Source: Hyphobacterium sp. SN044
GTDB taxonomy: Bacteria > Pseudomonadota > Alphaproteobacteria > Caulobacterales > Maricaulaceae
Direction: 5' to 3'
DNA: 64,000 bases
NCBI RefSeq assembly: GCF_021864465.1
Contig: NZ_JAKKUV010000002.1
Location: 310,001-374,000, forward strand
Position numbers and translations under genes: made by a program. Positions 1 to 8,088 of this stretch are shown piece by piece (position 1 is the stretch's first letter; each line of letters opens with the position of its first letter). The notes under the pieces are model-generated. The model was not told the DNA's origin, searched no databases, and saw only the letters and a program-made list of their open reading frames with translations.

Positions 1-300
1 CTGTCGGGTCTGCCGCGGCTCGATGCGGCGCGCTCGCGCGCGCTCGCCAACCGAATGACGGGCAAGGACAAGGACGCGGCGCGCGACGCCTTCAACGACC
101 GCATTCTCGCCTGGACGATGGAACGCGCCCGTGCCACCGGACAGGCCGGGCATGACCCGGAGCCGTGGACGGCGGCGTGGCGCGACCTGCGCGCGCTTGC
201 CGGAGCGGGCGCGGGGCTTTATCTCGACCCGAAACAGGTGGCGCTGAGCGCGCTCCACCGCTTGCAGGAAGCCGCCCGGGCCGCCGATGCTGGTCGATAG
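1..300 (+). CDS. holB: DNA polymerase III subunit delta' (C-terminal fragment)
   Basis: The frame is open from base 1 to a TAG at 298-300, so only the last 99 residues of a gene starting upstream are present. The fragment is helical and lacks the ATPase motifs, which would lie in the missing part. The assignment comes from its resemblance to the variable delta' C-terminal domain (clamp-loader collar) and from its position directly before tatD, where alphaproteobacteria usually carry tmk-holB-(metG)-tatD. It overlaps tatD by 14 bp. Without the N-terminus the call is moderate. Confidence 0.62.
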   Translation: MSGLPRLDAARSRALANRMTGKDKDAARDAFNDRILAWTMERARATGQAGHDPEPWTAAWRDLRALAGAGAGLYLDPKQVALSALHRLQEAARAADAGR

Positions 301-1069
301 TCACGTCAATCTGCATGGCGAAACCTTCGCCGAGGACCTCGATGCCGTGATTGAACGCGCACGGGCCGCTGGCGTCGTGCGCATGGTGACGATTTGCTGC
401 GAACTAAAGGATTTTCCTGCGGTTTCCGCGATCGCCGAACGGTATGACGATATCTGGTGCACCATCGGGGCGCATCCCCATCACGCCAAGGACCGGCCCG
501 ATATCACGGCCGACGAACTGATCGAATTGGCGCAACATCCGCGCATCGTCGGGATCGGCGAAACCGGGCTCGACTTCCATTACGGCTACAGTCCCGAGGC
601 CGACCAGGTCGCGAGTTTCCGCGCCCATGTCGAAGCGGCGCGACGGACCGATCTGCCGCTGGTGATCCATACACGCGAAGCCGACGCCATGATGGCGGAC
701 ATCCTCGAGGACGAAATGGGGAAGGGGGCATTCCGCCCGCTTCTGCACTGCTACACCAGCGGCCCGGACCTCGCCCGACGCGGTGTGAAGCTGGGGGCGT
801 ATTTCGCGGCGTCCGGCATTGTCACCTTCAGGAAGGCTGACGATGTCCGCGCCGTATTCCGCGATATCGTTCCGGGCGACAAGGTGATGATCGAGACCGA
901 TTGCCCGTATCTGGCCCCCGTACCGCATCGCGGCCAGCGCAACGAGCCAAGTTTTCTCCCGGCGGTCGCCGACGGTCTGGCAGCGGTGAAGAACTGGTCG
1001 CGGGAAGAGTGCGAACAGCGCACGACCGACGCGTTTTTTACCTTGTTCGACAAGGTGCCGCGGCCGTGA
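287..1069 (+). CDS. tatD: TatD family metal-dependent DNase/hydrolase
   Basis: This 260-residue protein starts MLVDSHVNLHG. That is the TatD opening, but the usual first metal pair HxH is HVN here, so the first site is partly altered. The remaining family motifs are present: IGETGLDFHY (metal-bridging Glu), LVIHTREAD, LLHCYTS and IETDCPYLAPVPHRGQRNEPS. TatD proteins are cytoplasmic TIM-barrel 3'-5' exonucleases or deoxyribonucleases using two divalent metals. The start overlaps the end of holB, and its stop overlaps the GTG of the next gene, so the three are probably co-translated. Confidence 0.93.
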   Translation: MLVDSHVNLHGETFAEDLDAVIERARAAGVVRMVTICCELKDFPAVSAIAERYDDIWCTIGAHPHHAKDRPDITADELIELAQHPRIVGIGETGLDFHYGYSPEADQVASFRAHVEAARRTDLPLVIHTREADAMMADILEDEMGKGAFRPLLHCYTSGPDLARRGVKLGAYFAASGIVTFRKADDVRAVFRDIVPGDKVMIETDCPYLAPVPHRGQRNEPSFLPAVADGLAAVKNWSREECEQRTTDAFFTLFDKVPRP

Positions 1070-1920
1070 TCCTGCGGGCGACGATCCTGGGATGCGGGTC
1101 GTCCGGCGGCGTGCCGCGCGCCGACGGCGACTGGGGCGCGTGCGATCCCGGAAATTCCAAAAATGCAAGGCGCCGTTGTAGTTTGCTGGTGGAAGCTGCG
1201 GCTTCGGACGAAGCGCTGACGGCGGGGGAAACCACCAATATCCTGATCGATACATCCCCGGATCTGCGAGCGCAGGCGCTTTCGGTCGGCCTGCAGCGCA
1301 TCGACGCCGTGATGATCACCCATGATCATGCGGATCAGACCCACGGAATCGATGATCTGCGGGCCTTTGTCTATCGCGCGCGCCGCCACATGCCGGTGCA
1401 TATGAGCCGCGATACGGCAAAAGAACTGCTCGAGCGCTTTGATTATGCCTTCCTGGGTGACGGGAAACTCTACCGGCCATTGTTCACGCCGCATGTCTGG
1501 GACGCATTCGGTGAACCGATCCGCGTCGAAGGTCCGGGCGGCGCGGTCGACATCATTCCGTTCGAACTTGAGCACGGTCCGATCATGTCGACCGGTTTCC
1601 GGTTCGGGCCGATTGCGTATTCGCCCGACGTGAACGGCGTGCCGGCCGCCGCGTATCGTATCCTGGACGGCACGCGTGTGTGGATCGTCGATGCCTTGCG
1701 TGAAGAACAACATCCGACGCACGCAAGCGTCAGCGACGCGCTCGGCTGGATTGATCGAGCGAGAATTCCTGAGGCCGTTCTGACGAACCTTCACATTGAT
1801 CTCGACTACGAGGCGCTTTGCATGAGGCTTCCACAGGGCGTGCGTCCGGCCTATGACGGGCTGAGCGTCACATGGAATGGCTTGGAAACACGCTATTCCA
1901 CCCATCCATATGTCTCATAA
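1066..1920 (+). CDS. MBL-fold metallohydrolase, PhnP-like
   Basis: I chose the GTG at 1066, which overlaps the tatD stop, because the recognisable fold begins immediately after it (ILRATILGCGSSGGVPR). The open frame extends upstream, but that stretch lies inside tatD. The product is 284 residues. Motifs are the CGSSGG loop, the metal motif THDHADQTHGIDDL (HxHxDQ, with Gln where many family members have a second His), and a later IDTSPD segment. It resembles the PhnP/lipoate-type phosphodiesterase branch of metallo-beta-lactamase proteins that follows tatD in many alphaproteobacteria. The substrate is not known. Confidence 0.88.
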   Translation: MILRATILGCGSSGGVPRADGDWGACDPGNSKNARRRCSLLVEAAASDEALTAGETTNILIDTSPDLRAQALSVGLQRIDAVMITHDHADQTHGIDDLRAFVYRARRHMPVHMSRDTAKELLERFDYAFLGDGKLYRPLFTPHVWDAFGEPIRVEGPGGAVDIIPFELEHGPIMSTGFRFGPIAYSPDVNGVPAAAYRILDGTRVWIVDALREEQHPTHASVSDALGWIDRARIPEAVLTNLHIDLDYEALCMRLPQGVRPAYDGLSVTWNGLETRYSTHPYVS

Positions 1921-1944
1921 TATTCATTATGCGCCTTTGATATC

Positions 1945-2745
1945 GTGATGTTCAAGACGACAGACCTGGCCCTCACCGACCTCCTCGCCGTCATGGCGAA
2001 ACTGCGCGATCCGGAAACCGGATGCCCGTGGGATGTGGAGCAGACCTTCGAGACGATCGCGCCCTACACGATCGAGGAAGCCTATGAGGTCGAGGACGCG
2101 ATCCGCCGCGGCGATCCGGCCGAGATCAAGGACGAGCTCGGAGATCTCCTGCTGCAGGTCGTCTTCCACGCCCGGATGGCCGAGGAAGCCGGCCTGTTCG
2201 ATTTCAACGATGTCGCGGCGTCGATCCGCGACAAGATGATCCGCCGTCATCCGCACGTCTTCGGAGATGCGTCCTACGCCAATTCCGCCGAGCAGACGCA
2301 GGCCTGGGAAGAGATCAAGGCGGCCGAGCGCAAGGACAGCAAGGGTTCCGACGGCCTCCTTGACGATGTGCCGCTCGGCCTCCCTGCCCTGAAACGCGCC
2401 CAAAAGCTGCAGAAGCGCGCGGCCACCATCGGGTTCGACTGGCCGGATGCGGAACGGGTCTGGGACAAGGTGGAGGAAGAACTGGCCGAAGTGCGCGAGG
2501 CCGCGGCCAGTGGCGACACTGAAAAGACCGCCGAGGAAATCGGCGATTTGCTTTTCGTTATCGTGAATTACGCACGAAAGCTGAAGCTGGACGCGGAATC
2601 CTCGGCACGCGATGCGAATGCCAAGTTCGAACGCCGCTTCCGCCATATCGAGCAGCGCCTGTCGGAAGCCGGCCGCAAGATGAACGAGACGTCTCTGGAC
2701 GAGATGGAAGCGCTCTGGGTCGAGGCGAAAATGCTCGAGCGCTAG
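1945..2745 (+). CDS. mazG: Nucleoside triphosphate pyrophosphohydrolase MazG
   Basis: The 266-residue protein has two MazG domains. The N-terminal one contains LRDPETGCPWDVEQTFETI and EIKDELGDLLLQVVFHA; the second has EEELAEVREA and AEEIGDLLFVIVNYARK. The repeated ExxE/ExxD metal clusters bind Mg and hydrolyse (d)NTPs to monophosphates, as in housecleaning and (p)ppGpp-linked roles. A GTG at 1945 precedes an ATG at 1948; either could start translation. It converges on hflX and their stop codons overlap by 4 bp (2742-2745), so neither gene has its own 3' spacer. Confidence 0.95.
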   Translation: MMFKTTDLALTDLLAVMAKLRDPETGCPWDVEQTFETIAPYTIEEAYEVEDAIRRGDPAEIKDELGDLLLQVVFHARMAEEAGLFDFNDVAASIRDKMIRRHPHVFGDASYANSAEQTQAWEEIKAAERKDSKGSDGLLDDVPLGLPALKRAQKLQKRAATIGFDWPDAERVWDKVEEELAEVREAAASGDTEKTAEEIGDLLFVIVNYARKLKLDAESSARDANAKFERRFRHIEQRLSEAGRKMNETSLDEMEALWVEAKMLER

Positions 2746-4043
2746 AATTCCTGCCCGTGGTCCGGGAAGGCCACGGCGAACCGGCCCGCATCTTCCGGCG
2801 TCAGACGCACCGTCATCGAAATCGCGCCGGTCTCGCTGTTCGTGGTCTCACGCAGGACCGCGCCGTGACTGTGCAGCCAGGCATGCGCCTTGCCCTCGCC
2901 CGGCGCGAGTTCCACCGTCATGACGCGGGCCCGCTCCAGCAGGGCGCGCTCGATCGCGGCCATGAAGCGTTCCGTGCCCTCACCGGTCAGCGCTGACATG
3001 GCGATCGTCTCGAACACGCCCTCGCCCTTTTTCGGCGGCGCTTCGCCCAGATCGTCATTCCACAAGTCGATCTTGTTGAAGACCTCGATCACCGTCTGGC
3101 CGTGATTCACACCGGCTTCGAGACCGTCGAGGATCGATTCCACCTCCGCGCGATGCAGGTCGAAATCCGCAGCCGAAACGTCCATGACGTGGATCAGCAC
3201 GTCGGCGTCCCGCACCTCTTCCAGCGTGGCGCGGAAGGCGGCGATCAGCTCCGTCGGCAGGTCTATGATAAACCCGACCGTGTCGGACATCAGCGCCTTG
3301 ATCCCGCTGGGAGTCTCGAACGCCCGGACCGTGGTGTCGAGCGTCGCGAAGGGCATGTCCTTGGCCAGAACGCGCGCGCCGGTGATCCGGTTGAACAGGG
3401 TCGATTTGCCGGCATTCGTGTAGCCGACGAGCGCCACGACCGGATACGGCACGTCCTGACGCTGCTTGCGGTGGAGCGCGCGGGTCCGGCGCACGTCATC
3501 CAGTTCGCGGCGCAGCTTCGCCATCTTGTCCGCGAGCAGACGCCGGTCGGTCTCGATCTGGGTTTCGCCGGGACCGGCAAGGAAGCCGCCACCGCCGCGC
3601 TGACGTTCGAGGTGGGTCCAGGTGCGCACCAGACGCGAACGTTCATAGGCCAGCCGGGCCAGTTCGACCTGCAGCCGGCCTTCCTTGGTCCGCGCGCGCC
3701 GGCCGAAGATTTCGAGGATCAGGCCCGTCCGGTCGACGACCTTGACGTTCCAGGTCTTCTCCAGATTGCGCTGCTGGACCGGGGAGAGCTTGGCATCGAC
3801 GACGCAAACGGCGGCGCCCTTCTCTTCCAAAGTCAGACGGATCTGTTCCGCCTTGCCGGACCCGAAGAAGCGGCCCGGATCGATGGCGCGGACATGGGTG
3901 ATGTCCCCGCCGGCGAGTTCGAGGTCGAGCGCCTCGGCGAGACCGCATGCCTCTTCCAGCCGGGCGTCCACATCATAGGCGCGCCCGCTGATCTGCGGAT
4001 GGATGACGTAAACCCGGTCGGCCGGGGTTTCGGTTTCGATCAA
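2742..4043 (-). CDS. hflX: Ribosome-associated GTPase HflX
   Basis: This 433-residue GTPase has the HflX N-terminal domain with [14 protein letters not shown] and the glycine-rich linker [20 protein letters not shown]. The G domain follows: [12 protein letters not shown] (G1), DTVGFI (G3) and NKID (G4). HflX binds the 50S subunit and rescues stalled or heat-damaged ribosomes. The start is a TTG whose last two bases form part of the hfq TGA stop (4-bp overlap), so translation is coupled to hfq. This is the conserved alphaproteobacterial order hfq-hflX with mazG beyond. Confidence 0.96.
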   Translation of the reverse strand: MIETETPADRVYVIHPQISGRAYDVDARLEEACGLAEALDLELAGGDITHVRAIDPGRFFGSGKAEQIRLTLEEKGAAVCVVDAKLSPVQQRNLEKTWNVKVVDRTGLILEIFGRRARTKEGRLQVELARLAYERSRLVRTWTHLERQRGGGGFLAGPGETQIETDRRLLADKMAKLRRELDDVRRTRALHRKQRQDVPYPVVALVGYTNAGKSTLFNRITGARVLAKDMPFATLDTTVRAFETPSGIKALMSDTVGFIIDLPTELIAAFRATLEEVRDADVLIHVMDVSAADFDLHRAEVESILDGLEAGVNHGQTVIEVFNKIDLWNDDLGEAPPKKGEGVFETIAMSALTGEGTERFMAAIERALLERARVMTVELAPGEGKAHAWLHSHGAVLRETTNSETGAISMTVRLTPEDAGRFAVAFPDHGQEF

Positions 4044-4303
4044 GCCTCGCCGTCCTGATCACCGTCATCGCGTTCCGCTTCGAAGAGCGAAACCGGCTGG
4101 GACGGCATGATGGTCGAGATTGCGTGCTTGTAGACCAGCTGCGACTGGCCATCGCGGCGCAGCAGAAGACAGAAATTGTCAAACCAGGTGACAATGCCCT
4201 GCAGCTTCACGCCATTGACCAGAAAGATCGTCAGCGGGGTCTTCGACTTCCGGACCGCGTTCAGAAACACGTCCTGCAAATTCTGCTTCTTATCCTGGGA
4301 CAT
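4040..4303 (-). CDS. hfq: RNA chaperone Hfq
   Basis: An 87-residue Sm-like protein. Both Sm motifs are visible: the N-terminal [20 protein letters not shown] segment, then [20 protein letters not shown] (Sm1) and the YKHAIST motif (Sm2) that forms the proximal RNA-binding face. Hfq hexamers pair small RNAs with mRNAs. The tail after residue 70 is short and acidic ([10 protein letters not shown]). A promoter-like site lies about 50 bp upstream, inside the end of the aminotransferase gene. Confidence 0.97.
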   Translation of the reverse strand: MSQDKKQNLQDVFLNAVRKSKTPLTIFLVNGVKLQGIVTWFDNFCLLLRRDGQSQLVYKHAISTIMPSQPVSLFEAERDDGDQDGEA

Positions 4304-4346
4304 GCCTTTTCTCCCCGCGACTCGCGCGGCTCACACACTCAATGTC

Positions 4347-5270
4347 TCAAGGTATACGCCGCTTCGTCCTGCGCGCAACCAGTGGACCGGCCTCTCGTTT
4401 GTGCAACGCAACAGAATTTTGCCGCGCTGCAGTAAGATAGGCCGTGCGGAGCGCCTTGGCCACCGCACCCGGTCTTCCGTCGCCGATTTTCTGGCCGTCG
4501 ATCGCAACCACGGCGGTGACATGGGCCGAAGCTGACGTCACGAAGGCCTCCTTCGCCGCCAGCGCCTCGTCCCGGGTGAAAGCCCGTTCCTCGACGCGGA
4601 GTTTCTCGCCGCTTGCGGCCTCGATCACCGCCAGGCGGGTGATCCCGTTCAGGATGGAATTCGATGCCGCACGCGTGACCAGCACATTGTCCGGGGTCAG
4701 GATCCAGGCGTTGGACGACGAACCCTCGGTGATCGTGCCATCCGGATCGATCAGCCAGGCCTCGCCCGCGCCGGTCTCCTTGGCGGCCTGCTTGGCGAGT
4801 GCGTTGGGCAGCAGGGACACCGTCTTGATGTCCCGCCGTCCCCACCGGATGTCCGGCAGGGTGATGACGCTGATCCCCTTCTCCGCCCTGGCCTCCGCGG
4901 TCTTCATGTCGGTCCGCTTGGCGGTGACGATGACGGTCGGACTGACCGCGGGTGACGGGAAGGCATGGTCGCGCGGGGCCACGCCGCGTGAGACCTGCAG
5001 GTAGACCAGACCGTCGCGAAGACGGTTGCGGCGCACGATCTCGTGCAGGACGAGCGTCAGCGCGTCGTCGCTCATCGGAACCGCGATGTGCAATTCGCCG
5101 AGCGAGCGGCGCAGGCGCTTCAGATGCCCGGGCGTATCGAGCAAGCCCCCTGCCCTCACTGCCCAGACCTCGTAAACGGCATCGGCGAACTGGTTGCCGC
5201 GATCCTCGATGTGAACCGCCGCATCGGCATGGGGCAGATAGGCACCGTCGACATAGGCAATGCGGGGCAT
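4347..5270 (-). CDS. dat: PLP-dependent class IV aminotransferase (D-amino acid aminotransferase-like)
   Basis: 307 residues of fold-type IV aminotransferase. Markers are the N-terminal YVDGAYLPHADAAVHIEDRG, the Lys in RRDIKTVSLLPNALAKQ (about residue 149, the likely PLP Schiff-base lysine), and ITEGSSSNAW, the phosphate-binding loop. Family members (D-alanine or branched-chain aminotransferases, ADC lyase) exchange amino groups with 2-oxoacids; the trkH-dat-hfq position matches genes usually named dat. Substrate stereochemistry cannot be read from sequence. About 20 basic residues after YLTAARQ exceed the usual family length, and this tail overlays the hfq promoter. Confidence 0.87.
   Translation of the reverse strand: MPRIAYVDGAYLPHADAAVHIEDRGNQFADAVYEVWAVRAGGLLDTPGHLKRLRRSLGELHIAVPMSDDALTLVLHEIVRRNRLRDGLVYLQVSRGVAPRDHAFPSPAVSPTVIVTAKRTDMKTAEARAEKGISVITLPDIRWGRRDIKTVSLLPNALAKQAAKETGAGEAWLIDPDGTITEGSSSNAWILTPDNVLVTRAASNSILNGITRLAVIEAASGEKLRVEERAFTRDEALAAKEAFVTSASAHVTAVVAIDGQKIGDGRPGAVAKALRTAYLTAARQNSVALHKREAGPLVARRTKRRIP
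4351..4378 (-). promoter_or_regulatory. Candidate hfq promoter
   Basis: On the minus strand a TTGCGC (-35, at 4373-4378) and TATACC (-10, at 4351-4356) are separated by 16 bp, with the hfq ATG 48 bp downstream. The same TTGCGC-N16/17-TAT pattern is found upstream of rpmF and eno in this window, which supports it as a housekeeping sigma-70 type promoter. The -35 and -10 fall within the last codons of the aminotransferase gene. Seen by eye only. Confidence 0.45.
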
Positions 5271-5276
5271 AAGGCG

Positions 5277-6686
5277 TCAGTCCTTCCTTAGAATGGCGAG
5301 AAGCGCGGCCGCGCCGGCCATGATTTCCAGTCGTCCGAGCACCATCACGACGATGAAGAGAATCTGGTTCGGCGTCGAGAACACCGCCCAGCTTTGCCCG
5401 CCTTCAGCGCGGTCGAACAGCGGGCCGGCATTGGCGATCGCCGCCATGGAAGCCGTCCAGCCCTGCTCGAAGCCGTCGCCGAGCGCCGAACCGATGACGG
5501 TCGAGATCGTGACCGTCGCGATGAAGGCGAGCACGGTCGTCCAGAGCGCCGTAAAGCCGCCGCTTCGCGCATCCTTGTTTCGGTAGCGCATGTTGAGCAC
5601 GCTCGACGGGTGCGGCAGGCGGCCGAGATCGGTGAAGATCTGTCGCCAGAGCAGGACAAAGCGCGAGACCTTGATCCCGCCCGTCGTCGAGGCCGCTGAA
5701 CCCCCGACCAGTGCCACGAACAGGGCGGCAACCGGCAGGAAGCCGCTGTCCGCGCTCGCCGTGAATCCGGCCGTGGTGATGGCAAAGATGGCCTCGGCGA
5801 GGGTCGACAGTGGCTGTGCGGCATCGACCGAAACCATCGAGATGCCCCACAGCGCGAACAGCAGGCCGAAAAAGCCGATCATTTCGGGATCGGGCCGCCA
5901 GTCATGGCCGCGATTGAGCGTCCACAGCACCGCGATGTTGATCGAGGCGATCAGGCAGGCGCCGCACAGGATGACCGTCGCCATTGCCGGGTAGTGCAGG
6001 GTCAACGGACCGCTCACCGGGCTGTAGCCTCCGGTGGAGAGTGCCGATAGAGACAGGCAGATCGCGTCAAAGGCCGGTACGCCGGTGATCAGGAGCAGTG
6101 TGAAGCAGATCAGCATCAACAGGGCGTAGACGACGAATATTCGCTGCGCGGCGATATGCAGGTGCGAGAAGACGTTGTCCTGATCGACGGTAAGCAGAAT
6201 CGTCTTGCGAAGCTGTTGAGCGCCGCGATCGAGCACAGCCAGCAAGCCCGCCGCGAAGACCAGCGTACCGAACCCGCCGGCAAAGCTCATCACGGAACGC
6301 CACAGGACCACTTCCCGCCCTGCCTCGGCTGGCGGAACGAGGATCGCTCCGGTCGTGGTGAGCGCGGAATAGGCTTCGAACACCGAGTCCATGGCCGTGA
6401 ATTCCGGAACCAGCAGAGCAAAGGCGGGGGCCGCGAACACGGGCGAGATCGCCCAGGCCAGCGCAACAAAGGCCGACACGTCCGCGCCGCGGGTTCGGGT
6501 TCCGGACTGGCTGGTGGCCAAGGCCACAACTCCGCCGACCAACAGCGGCAGAAGCGCCGTCACGGCATAGGCCACCGCCGCCGCCATCAGCGAAAAGGCA
6601 AGCGCGAGGAGGCTTGCGGCGATCATGAAACTGCCGAGAGCGATCCAGCTGAGCCCCAGGGGCCGGAGGAAAGCGAGGCTGTCCAC
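5277..6686 (-). CDS. trkH: Trk potassium uptake system membrane subunit TrkH
   Basis: A 469-residue inner-membrane protein made almost wholly of hydrophobic helices. The four P-loop-type selectivity segments of the SKT superfamily can be picked out: FEAYSALTTTGA, LSALSTGGYSP, IFAITTAGFTA and the last near MAAIANAGPL. The central SAASTTGGIKVSRF segment is typical of TrkH. It imports K+ together with cytoplasmic TrkA. It follows trkA by 9 bp, so both subunits lie in one transcription unit together with ntrYX. Confidence 0.95.
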   Translation of the reverse strand: MDSLAFLRPLGLSWIALGSFMIAASLLALAFSLMAAAVAYAVTALLPLLVGGVVALATSQSGTRTRGADVSAFVALAWAISPVFAAPAFALLVPEFTAMDSVFEAYSALTTTGAILVPPAEAGREVVLWRSVMSFAGGFGTLVFAAGLLAVLDRGAQQLRKTILLTVDQDNVFSHLHIAAQRIFVVYALLMLICFTLLLITGVPAFDAICLSLSALSTGGYSPVSGPLTLHYPAMATVILCGACLIASINIAVLWTLNRGHDWRPDPEMIGFFGLLFALWGISMVSVDAAQPLSTLAEAIFAITTAGFTASADSGFLPVAALFVALVGGSAASTTGGIKVSRFVLLWRQIFTDLGRLPHPSSVLNMRYRNKDARSGGFTALWTTVLAFIATVTISTVIGSALGDGFEQGWTASMAAIANAGPLFDRAEGGQSWAVFSTPNQILFIVVMVLGRLEIMAGAAALLAILRKD

Positions 6687-6695
6687 GCCAGCGCG

Positions 6696-8069
6696 TCAGA
6701 AGTATTCGAGACTGACCCGGAAAAGCTGCTCGACCTTGGTCACGAGCGCTGTTTCCGCGAACAGGAGGACACGGTCGTTTTCCCGGACGGTTTCCCCGTC
6801 ACCGGGCATGAGCACCTTGTCACCGCGCACCACCGCGCCGAGCGTGACGCCGTCGGGCAGATCCATGTCGTCGATCGCCTTGCCAACGAGCGGCGAGGTT
6901 GCGAGCGCCACGCCTTCGAGCGCTTCTGCCTTGCCGCCACCAAGCGATTGCAGACCTGTGATCCGGCCACGGCGGATATGCTGGAGGATGGTCGAAACGG
7001 TCGTGGACCGCGGATCGATGAAGGCGTCGATGTCGAGCGGCTCACGCAAATCGGCGAAAGCCTGCTCATTGACGAGGCAGATGGTACGCGCCGCCCCTTC
7101 CCGCTTGGCCATGACGGCGCTCATCAGATTGACCTTGTCGTCATTGGTCACGCAGACGACGAGTTCGGCCCGATCGGCCGCCGCCTCACGCAGCAGGCCG
7201 GGCGACAAGCCGTCACCGTGAAGCACGACCGTCTTGCGCAACTGGTCAGCCGCGGCCTCGGCCTTCTTCTTGTCGGCCTCGATCAGGCGGACTTTCAGGC
7301 CACCGAGACGTTCCAGTGACCGGGCGACATAGACGCCGATATTGCCCGCGCCAACGATCACGACGCGGCGAACCTTCTGGCTGGCGCGGCCGAAGATGTC
7401 GAGTACGCGGTCGAGCCGCGCCGGCTCGATCACCAGATAGGCCTCGTCTCCGGCCAGAAGCGGATCCGACCGGTCCGGAATGAACATCTTTCCGTCGCGG
7501 TCGATGCCGACGAGGGTCAGGCGAAGGTCGGGGAAGAGTTCACGCAGTTGGTCGGGCGAAGACCCGGCAACAGGCGAATTCTCGTCGACCTGCAAGCCGA
7601 GCAACTGGATCCGTCCGCCTGCGAACAGCGCGGTGGTGAAGGCGCCCGGCGTCTCCACGCGCTGCAGGATGGCACGGCCGACTTCCAGTTCGGGCGAGAT
7701 CACCACGTCGATCGGGAGGTGTCCTGTCGTGAAAAGGTCACGCCAGGCCGGTTCGAGATAGCTTTGCGCCCGGACGCGCGCGATCCGCATCGGTGTGTTG
7801 AACAGCGAATGCGCCACCTGACAGGCGATCATGTTGGTTTCGTCGGAATAGGTGACGGCGACCAGCAATTCCGCGTCAGCCGCGCCAGCGCGTTCCAGCG
7901 CATCCGGGTGGGATCCGTGCCCGACCACGCCGCGGACATCGAGATCGGTCGTGATCTTGTTGATCAGCTCCGGCGACCAGTCGACGACCGTCACCGAATT
8001 GCCTTCTCGCGAGAGCGCGCGGGCGATCCCGTATCCGACACGGCCTGCACCGCAGACGACAGCTTTCAT
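6696..8069 (-). CDS. trkA: Trk system NAD-binding regulatory subunit TrkA
   Basis: 457 residues with two RCK_N Rossmann folds, CGAGRVGYGIARAL near the start and IVGAGNIGVYVARSL near residue 230, each followed by an RCK_C domain. This duplicated layout is the TrkA standard. TrkA binds NAD(H) and nucleotides in the cytoplasm and gates the TrkH channel. It lies 19 bp downstream of ntrX; the ntrYX-trkA linkage is conserved in alphaproteobacteria and suggests coordinated expression of the redox/nitrogen regulator and potassium uptake. Confidence 0.96.
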   Translation of the reverse strand: MKAVVCGAGRVGYGIARALSREGNSVTVVDWSPELINKITTDLDVRGVVGHGSHPDALERAGAADAELLVAVTYSDETNMIACQVAHSLFNTPMRIARVRAQSYLEPAWRDLFTTGHLPIDVVISPELEVGRAILQRVETPGAFTTALFAGGRIQLLGLQVDENSPVAGSSPDQLRELFPDLRLTLVGIDRDGKMFIPDRSDPLLAGDEAYLVIEPARLDRVLDIFGRASQKVRRVVIVGAGNIGVYVARSLERLGGLKVRLIEADKKKAEAAADQLRKTVVLHGDGLSPGLLREAAADRAELVVCVTNDDKVNLMSAVMAKREGAARTICLVNEQAFADLREPLDIDAFIDPRSTTVSTILQHIRRGRITGLQSLGGGKAEALEGVALATSPLVGKAIDDMDLPDGVTLGAVVRGDKVLMPGDGETVRENDRVLLFAETALVTKVEQLFRVSLEYF

Positions 8070-8088
8070 GTGAAATCTCCCGCGATCT

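Noticed and set aside
404..1905. Long minus-strand open frames (283 and 384 codons) opposite tatD and the MBL gene
   Set aside because: They contain no family motifs and are Arg/Pro/Ala-rich translations that arise opposite GC-rich genes whose plus-strand products are clearly recognisable.
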